From the NCBI GenBank assembly GCA_009910795.1, contig VMEE01000018.1, positions 1-64,000 on the forward strand: a stretch of 64,000 nt of DNA. The letters run 5' to 3'. The notes below the pieces were generated by a model that saw nothing but the letters and a program-made list of their open reading frames with translations, had not been told where the DNA came from and searched no databases. Shown piece by piece: positions 54,764 through 63,604 of the stretch. Numbering within the stretch: position 1 is the stretch's first letter; the number at the start of each line of letters is the position of its first letter. Made by a program: the position numbers and the translations under genes. The DNA is from Dehalobacter sp. CP. Its GTDB lineage: Bacteria; Bacillota_B; Desulfitobacteriia; Desulfitobacteriales; Syntrophobotulaceae.

Positions 54764-56249
54764 TCGCGTTAATCTAGACTACAAAATCTTAATTGTTGAT
54801 GACGAACCAGGAATCATTGATTCGCTGTCCGTCGTCCTGAAAAGAAGCGGCTACCAATTCGTCGGCCTGACCGATCCACTGGAGGCTATCGAAAAAGTCC
54901 GTGAAGAGAAGTACGATTTGTTGATTCTTGACTATTTAATGTATCCGATCCATGGCGACAAGGTCGTAGAGAGAATCAGAGAGTTCAACAACGAACTGTA
55001 TATTCTTTTGCTGACAGGACACAAGGATCTTGCTCCGCCGCTGGAAACCATCAAAGCGTTGGAAATCCAAGGTTACTGCGAAAAAGGTGACCGCTTTGAC
55101 CAGCTGCTCCTGCTCGTTGAATCCGGGATCAAATCGATTTCCCAAATGCGGACGATCAAGAAGTTCCAGGAAGGCCTGAACAAAATTCTGCAGTCTGTTC
55201 CTAAGATCTATCAGCTTCAACCGATAGATAACATTCTGGAGGATATCCTGGCTGAGATTCTGCCTTTGGTCAATAGCAAGAATGCTTTTATTCTGATCGA
55301 TGATATCACCAGGATTAGTTCCGGCAATAACAGCATATTTAAAGGGATCGGGAAATATAAGAAAAAAGTGGCCGATTTCATGGAAATGCTTGATCCGGAA
55401 CTGATGGAGTTTATCGGCAGCGCCAGGATCAATAAAAAGGTCGTTAAGCTTGATAAAAAAGTAATTATTCCTCTGATCAACGAATATCTTCAGGACATTG
55501 GCATCATTTTTGTAGAAGGGGACGATCTTGAGGATGGACTGAAACTGCTTGAGATCTATTCCAACCAGGCCTCCTCGTCCATCAATAATGCGTTTCTGCA
55601 TTCCCTGGTGAATATTAAAAATGATGAGCTGAACAAAACGTATGACCAGCTCAGAGAAACCTACATGGATACGATTGAAGCCCTAAGAATGGTCGTCGAT
55701 GCGAAGGATATTTATACCCGCGGTCATTCCGACAGAGTGGCCTATTTTGCCGTTAAGATCGGAGAGGCTTTTGATTTCTCCAAGGAGGAGCTTGAGTTGC
55801 TGCGGATCAGCGGTATTTTCCATGATGTTGGGAAAATCGGTACTTCAGATGATATTCTGTTTAAGTCCCAGAAGCTGAACGAGAAAGAGTATGAAGAGAT
55901 TAAAAAACACCCCTTGAAAGGGGCGAGAATCCTATCGGCTGTATCGATGTTCAAAGAGGTGGTTCCGATTGTGAAATGCCACCATGAACGCATCGATGGC
56001 AAAGGATATCCGGAAGGACTGAAAAAAGATGAAATCCCGTTCCTGGCGAGAATCATTTCTGTTGCTGATGCTTTTGATGCGATGATTTCCGACCGTCGCT
56101 ACCGCTCCAGACTGAAGTTTGAGGAAGCCAGGAATCAGCTCATTCAGGGATCCGGGACCCAATTCGATGCGGAAGTGGTTGAAAAATTCATCCGCCAGCT
56201 GTCTGATTTCGAACAAATGGCTAAGGAAGTTGCTTCAACATTTGAATAA
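54747..56249 (+). CDS. Response regulator with HD-GYP phosphodiesterase domain
   Basis: 500 residues. Receiver (12-130) with ILIVDDEPGIIDSL and phospho-Asp in LLILDYLMYP; a GAF-like middle (about 170-290); HD-GYP domain (about 305-490) with GHSDRVAYFAVKIG, FHDVGKIGTSDDILF and HHERIDGKGYPEGLKKDEIP, all metal and GYP residues present. Expected to hydrolyse cyclic di-GMP when phosphorylated. ATG at 54747 with AGGAGG; overlaps the kinase gene by 17 bases, so it is the kinase's likely partner. Confidence 0.93.
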   Translation: MRRSTNRVNLDYKILIVDDEPGIIDSLSVVLKRSGYQFVGLTDPLEAIEKVREEKYDLLILDYLMYPIHGDKVVERIREFNNELYILLLTGHKDLAPPLETIKALEIQGYCEKGDRFDQLLLLVESGIKSISQMRTIKKFQEGLNKILQSVPKIYQLQPIDNILEDILAEILPLVNSKNAFILIDDITRISSGNNSIFKGIGKYKKKVADFMEMLDPELMEFIGSARINKKVVKLDKKVIIPLINEYLQDIGIIFVEGDDLEDGLKLLEIYSNQASSSINNAFLHSLVNIKNDELNKTYDQLRETYMDTIEALRMVVDAKDIYTRGHSDRVAYFAVKIGEAFDFSKEELELLRISGIFHDVGKIGTSDDILFKSQKLNEKEYEEIKKHPLKGARILSAVSMFKEVVPIVKCHHERIDGKGYPEGLKKDEIPFLARIISVADAFDAMISDRRYRSRLKFEEARNQLIQGSGTQFDAEVVEKFIRQLSDFEQMAKEVASTFE

Positions 56250-56413
56250 AATCATTCGAGCATATTCAAAAAACGTACGGTGTTCACTATTATTTTACCA
56301 AATGATATTGACGTTTGAATTCATGAAACCGTAATTGAAAGTTCACGAAACGGACATAATGAATCCTTACAATAATAGATACAATCGTGCAGTTATGTAA
56401 GGAGCGGAATTCG

Positions 56414-57442
56414 ATGACGATACTTATACCGGCCTATGAACCGGATGATCGGCTTCTCAGGCTGATAGAGGATATAAAAGAAAAGTGCGATTTTCAGATT
56501 GTGATTGTAGACGACGGTAGCGGTAAGCCTTATAGCAGGATATTTCAGGCCGCTGGCAAATTGGGATGCACGGTGTTAACACATCCGGCCAATGAAGGCA
56601 AAGGGGCTGCCCTGAAGACGGGATTTCGATATATCAAGGAAAAAGGTGAAAAAGAAGGGGTTATCTGCGCCGACAGTGACGGACAGCATTTGCCTGAAGA
56701 TATCATCAGAGTTGCCCAGGTTGCCAAAGAACACCGCGAATTTATCGTTCTTGGCTCCCGAAAGTTTTGCGGCAAGGTTCCTCCGCGCAGCCGTTTCGGG
56801 AATACGGTAACCCGGGCAGTATTTTCTGTCTCTTCGGGTTCGCATTTGACGGATACGCAAACAGGCTTAAGAGGGTATTCTGCCGATATGCTCGATTGGT
56901 TAGGCAGCATCCAGGGGAAAAGATTTGAATATGAAATGAACATTCTGCTCGAAGCGAAGGCAGCGGGCTATTTGTTCTACGAAGTATGGATCAATACAGT
57001 CTATGACGAAAAAAACAGGTCTTCCCATTTTCGGACCTTTTCAGATTCAGCCAGAGTATATTACCCGATCCTTAAATTTTGCACCTCCTCTTTGATGTCC
57101 GGAGGGCTTGACTTTGCTCTGCTGCTGTTGTTTCAATTCTCTACATCAAATCTGCTGATCGCTGTAGTTGGGGCAAGAGTCTGCAGTTCTATTTTCAATT
57201 ACAGTATGAACCATTACTTTGTCTTTTCCCGGAATAAAAACACGGAACATCATAAATCTGCCCCGAAATATTTTTCACTCGTTGTATTTATCATGGCCTG
57301 CAATTACGGGCTGATGTATCTCTTCCACATTCTGATCGGCATACCGTTAGTCTTTGCCAAGATTATCACCGAATTAACACTTTTCTTATTCAGTTACTGG
57401 TCTCAGCGCAACTTTGTGTTTAGTTCGGGAAAGACTCCCTGA
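56414..57442 (+). CDS. GT2 glycosyltransferase fused to GtrA domain
   Basis: 342 residues. N-terminal dolichol-phosphate-mannose-synthase-like GT2 domain (1-215) with IPAYEPDDRL, IVDDGSG, NEGKGAALKTGFRY and CADSDGQHLPED (DxD region). The C-terminal GtrA domain (about 220-340) has four membrane helices (FALLLLFQFSTSNLLIAVVGAR ... FSYWSQRNFVFS). Such fusions transfer a sugar onto a lipid carrier and flip it, for cell-surface glycosylation. ATG at 56414 with AAGGAGC. No other glycan genes adjoin. A separate upstream region at 56340-56400 carries no clear motif. Confidence 0.9.
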   Translation: MTILIPAYEPDDRLLRLIEDIKEKCDFQIVIVDDGSGKPYSRIFQAAGKLGCTVLTHPANEGKGAALKTGFRYIKEKGEKEGVICADSDGQHLPEDIIRVAQVAKEHREFIVLGSRKFCGKVPPRSRFGNTVTRAVFSVSSGSHLTDTQTGLRGYSADMLDWLGSIQGKRFEYEMNILLEAKAAGYLFYEVWINTVYDEKNRSSHFRTFSDSARVYYPILKFCTSSLMSGGLDFALLLLFQFSTSNLLIAVVGARVCSSIFNYSMNHYFVFSRNKNTEHHKSAPKYFSLVVFIMACNYGLMYLFHILIGIPLVFAKIITELTLFLFSYWSQRNFVFSSGKTP

Positions 57443-57836
57443 TTACGGTAAATAAAAAATAACACTGACCCACTGACGAATGTTCATAAAAAGAAAAAAG
57501 AAGGTTTGCTTTGCAGTCCGTGGCTACGCCCGGTTTTTTTGTTTTAGTGCAAGGTTTAGTACCTTAATGGCATTGGTTTGGACATAGGACCTCCTGCCGT
57601 AATTGATTGAACAGCTGGATATAGGGTATATTCTTAGTTCAACGTACAAATAGGATAAGTGATGAAGAAAATAGGCGATGTATCCCCCCTACCAGGATTG
57701 TAAAAATTGAAGAGTAATTTATAATTGATCTAAGCAAGATTGCTTTGCAAAGCAGGAATTGGGGCCTTGGTGCCTTGAATTGGTGCCTTGTTGAAAAGTC
57801 TATAAGAAATATACAGAAATATAGGGGTGTTGGGGA
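57443..57836. other. Intergenic region before cbiM
   Basis: Contains the terminator at 57518-57540, an interrupted palindrome TTGAAC...GTTCAA near 57605-57645, a TGCTTTGCAAAGCA palindrome near 57740, and a 13-bp tandem repeat (TTGGTGCCTTGAA / TTGGTGCCTTGTT, 57767-57792). No cobalamin, NiCo or other known riboswitch was recognised, although one would be expected before a Ni/Co importer. Confidence 0.45.
57518..57540 (+). terminator. Terminator after GT2-GtrA gene
   Basis: Imperfect CCG-GC / GC-CGG hairpin directly followed by seven T residues. Confidence 0.55.
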
Positions 57837-58895
57837 ATGCATATGGCAGATGCTTTGATTTCGCCGGTCGTTGGTGGAACCATGTGGGTTGCTACAGCAG
57901 GGGTAGCGGCTTATTCGATAAAAAAGATTCAGAACGATATGGAGGAAAACAAGGTTCCCTTGATGGGAGTTATGGGAGCTTTTGTTTTTGCAGCCCAGAT
58001 GATCAATTTTTCGATTCCAGGAACGGGTTCCAGCGGACATCTTGGAGGAGGACTGATTCTAGCTGCTATGCTTGGGCCGTATGCCGGGTTCTTGGCCATG
58101 GCATCAATACTATTGATACAGGCCTTGTTTTTTGGCGATGGCGGGCTTTTGGCCTACGGCTGCAATGTATTCAACCTGGGATTCTATACCTGCTTTATTG
58201 CTTATCCGCTGATATTCAAGTGGTTTATTAAGAAAGGGATTTCGGCTAAACGCATGATGGCCGGTTCGATGATTGCAGCGGTTGTCGGGCTTCAGCTGGG
58301 GGCCTTCAGCGTTGTCTTGGAGACGGTCTTTTCTGGAAAGACTGAGCTTCCGTTTTCAGCTTTTGTGCTTATGATGCTGCCTATTCATCTTGCGATCGGG
58401 ATTGTGGAAGGGCTGGTTACCGCCGCAGTACTTACTTTTGTATGGAAAGCGAGGCCTGAACTTATTGAAAAGCAGGTATCGGGAAAAATCTCAGGCAATA
58501 CTTCCATAAAACGTATCATATACGGACTTGCTATTGCAGCAGTCATTATCGGTGGAGGACTTTCTTGGTTTGCATCGTCAAATCCGGACGGCTTGGAATG
58601 GTCTATGGAAAAGACCGCCGGGACCACGGAACTGGCAGAGTCCGGCGGAATTTATGGCATATTGGCCGATATTCAAAGCAAAACAGCATTTTTGCCGGGT
58701 TACAGTTTTAAAAATGATGGCAGCGTGAGCGAAGAACAAGTCTCAGAGACAAGCGCTGAGGTTGCATGGCCATCCGTAAATGCAGGAACAACCGTATCCG
58801 GATTGGTGGGCGGCGCGATGACACTCGTATTAGCGGCCATGATAGGGCTCTTTATCCGTTCCGTGAAGAGAAGGAAGAAGAAAGTTACTGCATGA
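57837..58895 (+). CDS. cbiM: Nickel/cobalt ECF transporter S component CbiM/NikM with CbiN/PDGLE-like C-terminus
   Basis: 352 residues. N-terminus MHMADALISPVVGG gives the metal-coordinating His2 of CbiM/NikM; the second conserved region is SIPGTGSSGHLGGGLI with another metal His. About six helices up to 210, then a linker and a C-terminal PDGLE-like domain with two helices (about 228-348, FASSNPDGLEWS), which replaces a separate CbiN/NikN. Followed by cbiQ and cbiO, giving a complete importer. Sequence alone does not decide Ni against Co. Confidence 0.93.
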   Translation: MHMADALISPVVGGTMWVATAGVAAYSIKKIQNDMEENKVPLMGVMGAFVFAAQMINFSIPGTGSSGHLGGGLILAAMLGPYAGFLAMASILLIQALFFGDGGLLAYGCNVFNLGFYTCFIAYPLIFKWFIKKGISAKRMMAGSMIAAVVGLQLGAFSVVLETVFSGKTELPFSAFVLMMLPIHLAIGIVEGLVTAAVLTFVWKARPELIEKQVSGKISGNTSIKRIIYGLAIAAVIIGGGLSWFASSNPDGLEWSMEKTAGTTELAESGGIYGILADIQSKTAFLPGYSFKNDGSVSEEQVSETSAEVAWPSVNAGTTVSGLVGGAMTLVLAAMIGLFIRSVKRRKKKVTA

Positions 58896-58967
58896 ACCAT
58901 CTTGAGGCGGGGAACGATATCCTTGCCTTGAATTACTCTGTTCCGGAAGTAGGATTGAAAAGCAATA

Positions 58968-59777
58968 ATGGCTGACTTTACAAGTTCGTTGTACAACATA
59001 AGGCTTATGGATGATCTGGCCTGTAAGGACACGTTTATCCATAAGCTTCATCCGCTGATTAAGATATTGACGACGATCGTCTACTTATTCGTCGTGGTCT
59101 CATATGACAGGCACGAAATTATCGGTTTGCTGCCCATGATTTTCTATCCGGTGGTAGTTTTTTTTCTTGCAGAGCTGCCGGTCAAACAGGTGTTGGCAAG
59201 ATTACTCCTGATCGAACCGTTTATTATTGCAATCGGTATTTTAAACCCGTTTTTTGATTCTCAAGTCATTACAGTGGGTGGACTTGCATTGTCCAGAGGG
59301 TGGATTACTTTCGCTTCAATCCTGCTGAAAAGTCTCTTCACGATCACGGCTGCTCTGGTTCTTATTTGTACGACAGGAATGGATAAACTTGCCGCCGGTT
59401 TGCGTATGCTGAAAGTTCCGCGGCTTTTTGTTTTGCAGCTGCTGCTGACATACAGGTATATTTCCGTATTGATCGAGGAAGTATCCAGAAGCATAAGGGC
59501 ATATAAGCTTCGGGCCCCCCAGCAGAAAGGTATTCGCCCCGGTGTTTGGGGAACGCTCGTTGGTCAGCTGCTCCTGCGGACGATTGACAGGGCCGAGAGA
59601 GTGTATCAGGCAATGTGTGTACGCGGTTTTACAGGAGAATACTATACAGGAGCCGACACCAGGATAACGATAAGGGACGGAGCTTATTTTGGCGGCTGGC
59701 TGTTATTTTTCATTTTAGCAAGAATGGTTAATATCCCGTTGATGATCGGTCTATTAATATCAGGAGTGATACGCTAA
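58968..59777 (+). CDS. cbiQ: Energy-coupling factor T component CbiQ
   Basis: 269 residues, about five membrane helices. The coupling region with Arg motifs is present: EVSRSIRAYKLRAP and MCVRGFTGEYY, which bind the two ATPases. It lies between cbiM (72-bp gap) and cbiO (starts at the next base), so all three form one unit. Confidence 0.92.
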   Translation: MADFTSSLYNIRLMDDLACKDTFIHKLHPLIKILTTIVYLFVVVSYDRHEIIGLLPMIFYPVVVFFLAELPVKQVLARLLLIEPFIIAIGILNPFFDSQVITVGGLALSRGWITFASILLKSLFTITAALVLICTTGMDKLAAGLRMLKVPRLFVLQLLLTYRYISVLIEEVSRSIRAYKLRAPQQKGIRPGVWGTLVGQLLLRTIDRAERVYQAMCVRGFTGEYYTGADTRITIRDGAYFGGWLLFFILARMVNIPLMIGLLISGVIR

Positions 59778-60548
59778 ATGAGCCATCATAAGTTAGAGGC
59801 CAGAACCATTAATTATGTTTATCCGGACGGCAACAAGGCGGTTAAGGATATCTCGTTTACGATTCATCATGGGGAATCGGTCGGCATTGTTGGTGCGAAC
59901 GGTGCAGGAAAATCCACTCTGCTCATGCTACTGATGGGCGTTCTTTTTCCGAGCAGCGGCGAGGTGCTGGTAGGCGATATTCACGTTACCAAAAAAACAC
60001 TGTCGTTAATCCGCCAAAGACTCGGAATGGTTTTCCAGGACCCGGATGACCAGCTTTTTATGTCGACGGTCTATGACGATGTGGCCTTTGGTCCCCGGAA
60101 TTACCGTTATGATGAAAAGGAAGTAGAAAACAGGGTTCTTCAAGCTTTGGAAATGGTCGGCATCCTACATCTAAAAGACCGGCCGCCTTTTAAACTGTCC
60201 GGCGGCGAAAAAAGGGCAGCGGCGATTGCGTCTGTCCTTTCCATGCAGCCCGATGTTTTGATCATGGACGAGCCGACTGCATCGCTTGACCCGAGATCCC
60301 GCCGCAGAGTCATCAATCTACTGAATCGTTTTGAACATACCAAAATTATTACGAGCCACGATCTCGATATGATCCTGTACGTTAGCCAGAGAGTCATCGT
60401 GATCAAAGACGGCGAAATTGCTGCCGACGGAGAGGCTGCCGAGATATTGGCGGATGCTGAACTGCTTAACCAATGCGGGCTTGAGGTGCCGATTTCATTG
60501 CAAAGATGTCCGAAATGCGGAGAACGGTACTTTACGGGCAGGTCATAA
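59778..60548 (+). CDS. cbiO: Energy-coupling factor ATPase CbiO
   Basis: 256 residues: Walker A GANGAGKSTL, Q-loop FQDPDDQLFMSTVYDDVAFGPR typical of ECF ATPases, signature LSGGEKRAAAIA, Walker B VLIMDEPTASLD, switch His in TSHDLDMI. A short C-terminal tail with RCPKCGERY (CxxC) is an addition not seen in most homologues and could bind metal. ATG follows the cbiQ stop directly. Confidence 0.93.
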   Translation: MSHHKLEARTINYVYPDGNKAVKDISFTIHHGESVGIVGANGAGKSTLLMLLMGVLFPSSGEVLVGDIHVTKKTLSLIRQRLGMVFQDPDDQLFMSTVYDDVAFGPRNYRYDEKEVENRVLQALEMVGILHLKDRPPFKLSGGEKRAAAIASVLSMQPDVLIMDEPTASLDPRSRRRVINLLNRFEHTKIITSHDLDMILYVSQRVIVIKDGEIAADGEAAEILADAELLNQCGLEVPISLQRCPKCGERYFTGRS

Positions 60549-60602
60549 GATGAGATGTGATGTAAGCAGAAAAAAGTAAGAACGGATTTTTGGGGACCAT
60601 TT

Positions 60603-60656
60603 TTCACAATTCTGTAAACAAAAGTTCACAGGATTGTCATAAATAATAATTATAAT
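60603..60656 (+). promoter_or_regulatory. Possible Pho-box-type repeat and promoter of htrA
   Basis: TTCACA at 60603 and 60625 (22 bp apart) with TGTAAAC-like and TGTCATA-like units offset by 10-11 bp (60613, 60635). This is three to four helical repeats resembling a Pho box. TATAAT at 60651-60656 could be the -10. The link to PhoP is an inference from pattern only. Confidence 0.4.
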
Positions 60657-60721
60657 AATAAATAATCTGTAACCCGATTATTTTGCATAAGTAAGTTTAA
60701 TTTAAAAAGGTGGGGAATGAC

Positions 60722-61942
60722 GTGGACTTTAACAACAATAACCATTATAAAGAATATAACGCTTATCATGACTATCCATACAATGGGGAGCGGCCGCAGA
60801 CAAAGAAACCGGGGGTCATGGTTATTGCGGTTGTCGCGATCATCAGCGCCTTGTTGGGTGGGACAGCCTCTCTCACTTTAGCCCCGGTAATCTATCCGGA
60901 AATCATGAGTATCCAGAACCAGAGCGGTAGTTCGGCTAACACAAATTCACTCGTCACAACCTCGGCGGTCGCGAACACTTCGACGAGTACAGACGGTAAT
61001 GGCAACACGTATCCGGTGGTAGAAATTTCGAAAACAATAGGTCCGGCTGTCGTGGGGATCGCCAATTTCCAGAGCGGCGGTAATATATTTGGCCGGTCAA
61101 GTGAACTTGCTGAAGTAGCCAGCGGATCAGGCTTTATTATTGATGCGCAGAAAGGGCTAATTGCGACCAACAATCACGTTATTGAAGGTGCCGAGAAACT
61201 GGTGGTAAGTCTTGCCGACGGGCGTAATATCACAGGTAAACTCGTGGGAGGAGATGGGCGGACAGATCTGGCCGTTGTTCAAATATCGGCCGACAATCTG
61301 ACTGCAGTCAGTCTCGGAGATTCCAGCAAACTTCAAGTCGGAGAACCTGTGGTTGCGATTGGGAATCCAGGTGGAGAAGATTTTGCCCGCTCTGTGACAA
61401 CGGGTGTGATTTCAGCGACGAACCGTTTTCTGGAACTGCAGGGAGAAGCAAGTTTTAATCTGATTCAGACCGATGCGGCGATCAACCCCGGAAACAGTGG
61501 AGGACCGCTGGTAGATTATCATGGAAAGGTCGTTGGCATTAATGCAGCTAAAAACCAAGACACCGGCTATGAAGGAATGGGCTTCGCGATTCCGATTACA
61601 GACGCCTGGCCGACGATCCAACAGCTGATCAAGAAAGGCTATGCTGCTCATCCAGGTATTCTGGTCTCGATCGACGAACGGTATACTGTTGAATGGGCTT
61701 CTCAGCAGGGCTGGCCTGCTGGAGCCTATATCTCAGCGGTCTCAACCGGAGGGCCTGCCTATAAAGCCGGGATTCGTGCCGGAGACGTCATTACGAAAGT
61801 CAATGGGGTTGAGATCACCAGTTCTCTTGAAATGACCCATGAATTGTTTAAATCTGAGGTCGGGAATACGGTCACCATTACCTATTATCGTCAGGGGGAC
61901 ACAAAAGACGTTAAGGTTACACTGGCAGAATTAAAATCCTGA
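60722..61942 (+). CDS. htrA: HtrA/DegP-like membrane serine protease with PDZ domain
   Basis: 406 residues. Short cytoplasmic head, one membrane anchor (about 33-55), Ser/Thr-rich linker, trypsin-like domain with the triad His in IATNNHVIEG, Asp in RTDLAVVQI and Ser in NPGNSGGPLV, then a PDZ domain (about 310-400: GGPAYKAGIRAGDVITKVNG). Quality-control protease outside the membrane. The GTG at 60722 is chosen since AGGTGGGG lies 7-8 bases upstream; a GTG 12 bases earlier overlaps that site. Confidence 0.94.
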   Translation: MDFNNNNHYKEYNAYHDYPYNGERPQTKKPGVMVIAVVAIISALLGGTASLTLAPVIYPEIMSIQNQSGSSANTNSLVTTSAVANTSTSTDGNGNTYPVVEISKTIGPAVVGIANFQSGGNIFGRSSELAEVASGSGFIIDAQKGLIATNNHVIEGAEKLVVSLADGRNITGKLVGGDGRTDLAVVQISADNLTAVSLGDSSKLQVGEPVVAIGNPGGEDFARSVTTGVISATNRFLELQGEASFNLIQTDAAINPGNSGGPLVDYHGKVVGINAAKNQDTGYEGMGFAIPITDAWPTIQQLIKKGYAAHPGILVSIDERYTVEWASQQGWPAGAYISAVSTGGPAYKAGIRAGDVITKVNGVEITSSLEMTHELFKSEVGNTVTITYYRQGDTKDVKVTLAELKS

Positions 61943-61961
61943 GCAGTCGGCCTTAGCGATG

Positions 61962-62010
61962 GGGGGCGTAAAGAAACTTAAATGAAGTTTCTTTACGCCC
62001 CCTAATTTCT
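61962..62010 (+). terminator. Terminator after htrA
   Basis: Perfect 18-bp inverted repeat (61962-61979 and 61985-62002) with a 5-nt loop, followed by TAATTTCTATATTTCTT. Confidence 0.85.
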
Positions 62011-62104
62011 ATATTTCTTCTTATTTCTCAAGATATTGCAGAACGGATTGGTGACAGCTGAGTTTTCTTTTATATTCATTGAGTGCGATCAATCTTGAGG
62101 TATA

Positions 62105-62622
62105 TTAAGATAAATTGATGTTACGATCTTTTGTTAAGATGTTAAAAATAAGCGGCGATAGTGTGCAAGATATTATTGCTACTAATATTATTGTTCCATT
62201 AAGACTATCGTTAATTATTCCTAGTTTTAGGGCAATTGCGCCGGTGGCTATTATTAAACTTAGTCTTGAAGAAAGCAGCGTTGTAGCTGCCATTGATTTT
62301 TTCCATGAAAAGTTAAGTTTAAAAAAAATTGACGGCGCCATTGTAACAGCGTAAACGGCAATGACTAACAAAGGTAAAAGATAAAATGAACTGGAATTAT
62401 TTATAATGTCCCGAAAGTTAAAATTTACTCCAACCATAACAAAGAAAAACGGAATAAAAATCCCTAGGCTATGGCATCCAGCTTATGGAAAATCTAACTT
62501 GTTTTGCGATCATCAACTAAGGAAAAGACTAGTCCAACTAGGAAAGCTCCGAGAATCACCTCAGTTTTTAATAATTGAGCAACTATCATAAATAAGATAA
62601 GAAGCGCAAACGCTGCCCGTTC
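62105..62622 (-). pseudogene. Decayed Kef-type cation/proton antiporter
   Basis: Minus-strand remnant of a Na/H-exchanger-family membrane protein. Its first part (from about 62622) reads ERAAFALLILFMIVAQLL then ILGAFLVGLVFSLVDD, a typical family segment, and ends at an in-frame stop. After a frame change the protein continues (LGIFIPFFFVMVGVNF ... SLIIATGAIALKLGI) to the stop at 62105. The N-terminal half of the gene is missing. At least one frameshift and one stop make it non-functional. Confidence 0.75.
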
Positions 62623-62647
62623 CTGCACGGTTAATTCCGTGCAGGAA
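62620..62647. repeat. Short palindrome at pseudogene junction
   Basis: TTCCTGCACGG / CCGTGCAGGAA, perfect 11-bp inverted repeat with a 6-nt loop. It lies exactly where the antiporter remnant (minus) and the oxidoreductase remnant (plus) meet, and may be a scar or a terminator hairpin. Confidence 0.5.
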
Positions 62648-62660
62648 GAATAATGTCGGA

Positions 62661-63587
62661 TTGATGGGAACCTTGGTCAGAAGGCCCGTTGTTGAAAACG
62701 TCTTTAATACCCGCCTGGCTCAATCCATTTTCATTGATCTGACCGAAAAAACAGGGGGCTTGGCAAAGCTGAATATGATTACAAATCATGATTTTTACAC
62801 GCGGATTGATGAAAGCTTTCCGCCAGGACTAAGCGGTGAGTATGCTTTGGATCCGGGGAAAAAATATTCCTATGAAGAAATCATCGAGAGAAAAATATGC
62901 AGCCATTATGGCCCCGAAGCCTTAGAAGAGTTTGAGAAATGTGCTTTTAAACCTTTTCGCCTGCCTTTGAAGCAAAGCTACAATTACTGGTACGTACCGG
63001 AGAACAGCATTCGGCTGCCGCTTTATTATGAACGGATGGCGCGGAATGGGAAAAAACTACTGGCCCAGTTGGCTGAATTTAAGGCCACCCTTCCCGGCCA
63101 GGATATGAAACAGGTGGAAGCCCACTATTCCGCTTTGCCTAACTGGTATCAATCCCCGAGCTGGGAAACGACAAAGGAGTTCCCCTTCAAAGTCGTAAAC
63201 TGGAAAATACATTACGGGCCCAACAATACCGGTAGAATGTATGAAAATGCTTATATGCAGGAAACGATGGATTATTCCAATCCTTTTCTTAAATGCATTT
63301 GGGTAGCGGAGTCAGTCGCTGAGGAAATGGGTCTTAAGGAATGGGATACCGTAATCGTCGAATCTGCCGTCGGCGGTAAAATAAAAGGGAAGATTCACCT
63401 TTCCCAGTTCATCCACCCCAAATGCATCGGGATACCGGGCAACTTCGGCAGAAGGACTCCTTATATGAATCCAGTCAATAATACAGGCGTTCATTTTAAC
63501 AGCCTTTTATCGGTAGATGAAAGTACTTTAAACCCGATTTCGCTGTCCCTGGAATCTTCACCACAAGTTAAGTTTTATAAAGCGTAG
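62661..63587 (+). pseudogene. Molybdopterin oxidoreductase catalytic subunit, C-terminal remnant
   Basis: 308 residues that match only the C-terminal part of a DMSO-reductase-family catalytic subunit. The molydopterin dinucleotide-binding domain is visible (PFKVVNWKIHYGPNNTGRMY ... ESVAEEMGLKEWDTVIVES, CIGIPGNFGRRTPYMNPVNNTG). The expected N-terminal Fe-S and cofactor-binding portions are absent, and no ribosome site precedes the first codon. Truncated at its 5' end next to the palindrome at 62620. The Fe-S subunit gene follows, as is usual for such complexes. Substrate unknown. Confidence 0.8.
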
Positions 63588-63604
63588 AGCGAGGAGGTGT
63601 TTAT

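Noticed and set aside
57605..57645. Possible NikR operator before cbiM
   Set aside because: The TTGAAC/GTTCAA palindrome does not match the GTATGA-n16-TCATAC pattern of NikR sites.
62115..62354. 79-codon plus-strand frame
   Set aside because: It is antisense to recognisable antiporter sequence on the minus strand.
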